DNA from: Victivallales bacterium
Lineage (GTDB): Bacteria; Verrucomicrobiota; Lentisphaeria; Oligosphaerales; Oligosphaeraceae
Reading direction: 5' to 3'
Assembly (NCBI GenBank): GCA_017615955.1
Contig: JAFZZD010000791.1
Coordinates: 1 to 6,939, forward strand
DNA length: 6,939 nt
Both the position numbers and the translations under genes were made by a program. Below, in pieces: positions 5,636 through 6,939 of this stretch. Positions within the stretch are counted from its first letter, which is position 1; each line of letters opens with the position of its first letter. Under the pieces are notes generated by a model. That model made no database searches. It was not told the DNA's origin and was given only the letters and a program-made list of their open reading frames with translations.

Positions 5636-6838
5636 ATGAATAGAAAAGTTCAAATCGGTTTCATTGGGGCGGGTGCATTCATATCCGCCCATCATCTCAA
5701 GACAGCAGGGGAAACACCTTTCATCGAGATCAGAGCCATAGCAGACCTCAATGAAGAATTGCTGGCGGCGCACAAGGCCCACTATGATATAGGCTACACC
5801 ACAGGGGACTATCGCAAACTCCTTGAAGATGATGACATAGACCTTATAGTCATTGGAACAAGACAGGACACCCACGCAAAACTGATTGTGGAGGCTCTGG
5901 ACGCAGGCAAATGGGTATGGTGCGAAAAGCCGATGTGCGAAAAGCCAGAGGAAGAAGACCAGGTGATCGCTGCTGAAAAACGAGCCAGAGGAAGACTGGC
6001 AATCGGATTCAACAGGCGTTTTGCGCCGGCAATACAGGAAGCACGAAGACTGCTTGAAAAACTACCGCGCCCGTGGATCATAAACTACCTCCTGCAGTCC
6101 AATGGGGGCTACAAGGCACGGGCAAAAGATACTTTCTACCACGAACGCCCTCACATAATCTATGAGGGCTGCCACATTCTAGACTTGGCCACGTACATAA
6201 TGGGCGCACCGCCAAAACGTGTGTTCATGAGTGGCACTGAAGATGAAAATGACATTGTAATTCTGGAATATCCAGATGGTTCTCGCTTCGTGCTGGTCAT
6301 CACATCCCATGCGGGAGCCAACCTTCTTGAAAAGGAGGCTATGGAAATCCTGACGCCTGGCGGCGCAATCTCGCTCCGGGATTTCATTGACATGAGGGTG
6401 CGCGGCATTCCAGGTGAACATGACAGACTCTTCCTTCCGGAACGCACGCCATACGGTCCTGAACTGCAAAAATGGGGCTATTCCTATTGGGAAGCACTTA
6501 CAAGCCGCTTCGTGGAACCAGACATTGACATTTCGCCTGGCATCGTGCCTGTAAAACTTGCCCAGACAGAGCAGCCTTTCTTAAAGGACATTGAGGCAGC
6601 CTTCGCACCGCACAGGAACAGCCCATGGCAAATGCGCAATTTCGTATGCGACAAGGGGTGGATTGATGCGTTCCGCCATTTCGCAAAGGCATTTCTGGAA
6701 GGCAGCAAGCCAATGACCGCCGATGGACAGGCGGGAAAACTGGCCAACGACATTGGATTTACCCTGCTGCAATCAAAAAAAACAGGCATACCAAAAGAAT
6801 TTGCGGCAATTTCAAGAATCAAGAAGGAAAATTCATAG
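5636..6838 (+). CDS. Gfo/Idh/MocA-family NAD(P)-dependent oxidoreductase
   Basis: This 400-residue cytoplasmic dehydrogenase probably oxidises or reduces a sugar, inositol or related polyol using NAD(P). The N-terminal Rossmann fold opens with VQIGFIGAGAFISAHH (5-20), in which the third glycine of GxGxxG is Ile. A37-D38 (AIAD) ends beta-2, where an acidic residue usually favours NAD. The family signature CEKP is at 96-99, with K98 the expected catalytic lysine. GFNRRFAP (124-131) follows, and EGCHILDLATYIMG (177-190) supplies the conserved His180 and Asp183. The C-terminal alpha/beta domain runs to the end, and the length is near the family norm. The start at 5636 was chosen because it lies directly before the Rossmann strand. 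An in-frame ATG at 5567 would begin inside the inserted element's terminal repeat and add 23 unrelated residues. The gene is separated by 260 bases from the glycosidase cluster, so it is probably transcribed separately. The substrate cannot be told from the sequence. Confidence 0.93.
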   Translation: MNRKVQIGFIGAGAFISAHHLKTAGETPFIEIRAIADLNEELLAAHKAHYDIGYTTGDYRKLLEDDDIDLIVIGTRQDTHAKLIVEALDAGKWVWCEKPMCEKPEEEDQVIAAEKRARGRLAIGFNRRFAPAIQEARRLLEKLPRPWIINYLLQSNGGYKARAKDTFYHERPHIIYEGCHILDLATYIMGAPPKRVFMSGTEDENDIVILEYPDGSRFVLVITSHAGANLLEKEAMEILTPGGAISLRDFIDMRVRGIPGEHDRLFLPERTPYGPELQKWGYSYWEALTSRFVEPDIDISPGIVPVKLAQTEQPFLKDIEAAFAPHRNSPWQMRNFVCDKGWIDAFRHFAKAFLEGSKPMTADGQAGKLANDIGFTLLQSKKTGIPKEFAAISRIKKENS

Positions 6839-6861
6839 CTACACCATAACTTTCACTGGCG

Positions 6862-6891
6862 ACATATCCCCAAGAATATGATGTGTTTTTT
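6862..6891 (+). terminator. Weak candidate terminator after the oxidoreductase gene
   Basis: CATAT (6863-6867) can pair with ATATG (6876-6880) around an eight-base loop, and a run of six T follows at 6886-6891. The stem is short and AT-rich, so this is only a possible intrinsic terminator. Confidence 0.25.
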
Positions 6892-6939
6892 AACGCAGAG
6901 GCGCAGAGTTGTTTAACGCAGAGGCGCAAAGACGCAGAG
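6889..6939. repeat. Start of an RCGCARAG octamer-type repeat array, cut by the window edge
   Basis: TTTAACGCAGAGGCGCA occurs twice, at 6889-6905 and 6912-6928. Within each copy an 8-base unit of the form RCGCARAG is repeated in tandem: ACGCAGAG, GCGCAGAG, then ACGCAGAG, GCGCAAAG, ACGCAGAG. The array is still in register at the last base, so its full length is unknown. No open reading frame of note crosses it. Confidence 0.75.

Noticed and set aside
5921..5946. Tandem repeat TGCGAAAAGCC (5921-5931 and 5936-5946), giving CEKPMCEKP in the oxidoreductase.
   Set aside because: It looks like a 15-base duplication of the catalytic EKP site, but the spacing from the first EKP to the following Glu-rich helix is normal for the family. 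Nothing has been inserted, and the second CEKP is probably a chance match in a CEKPMCExP-type stretch.
5944..5995. Direct repeat GCCAGAGGAAGA at 5944-5955 and 5984-5995.
   Set aside because: The copies are read in different frames (PEEE and ARGR) inside well-conserved protein sequence, so this is most likely coincidence.

Overview
The window looks like a piece of a Lentisphaerota (Victivallales-like) genome, or a close relative in the Planctomycetes-Verrucomicrobia-Chlamydiae group. The main clue is a pseudopilin-like protein with an [13 protein letters not shown]-terminus, a C-S-NLKQIG block and a C-terminal H-x9-xG-H motif. This family is hugely expanded in those bacteria and often sits beside glycoside hydrolases. 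The assignment rests on protein style alone.

Layout. Positions 1-177 are AT-rich and probably hold the promoter of a three-gene, same-strand cluster. The cluster is (1) a GH78-type alpha-L-rhamnosidase-like enzyme with no signal peptide (178-1764), (2) a type II secretion/prepilin-like protein (1795-2541), and (3) a 939-residue exported GH42-like clan-A glycosidase with an N-terminal beta-sandwich and a C-terminal amidotransferase-like domain (2556-5375). Gaps of 30 and 14 bases, plus a near-perfect Shine-Dalgarno before gene 3, support co-transcription. The likely theme is breakdown of a rhamnose- and hexose-containing glycan: gene 3 would act outside the cytoplasm, gene 1 would finish imported oligosaccharides inside, and gene 2 would be a surface or secretion-linked partner of unknown role. 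No transporter or regulator is in the window.

The 260-base gap 5376-5635 holds the most informative structure. A 154-156 bp foldback element with 26-27 bp perfect terminal inverted repeats lies at a CTAG site. Removing the element and one CTAG copy rejoins the flanks into a 29-nt palindrome with two perfect 14-base arms and a single central T. So a MITE-like element appears to have inserted into an older palindrome, probably a terminator or a palindromic repeat, just after gene 3.

Downstream lies a stand-alone Gfo/Idh/MocA-family oxidoreductase (5636-6838) with its own short leader. The last ~50 bases begin an RCGCARAG-type octamer array that runs off the window edge.
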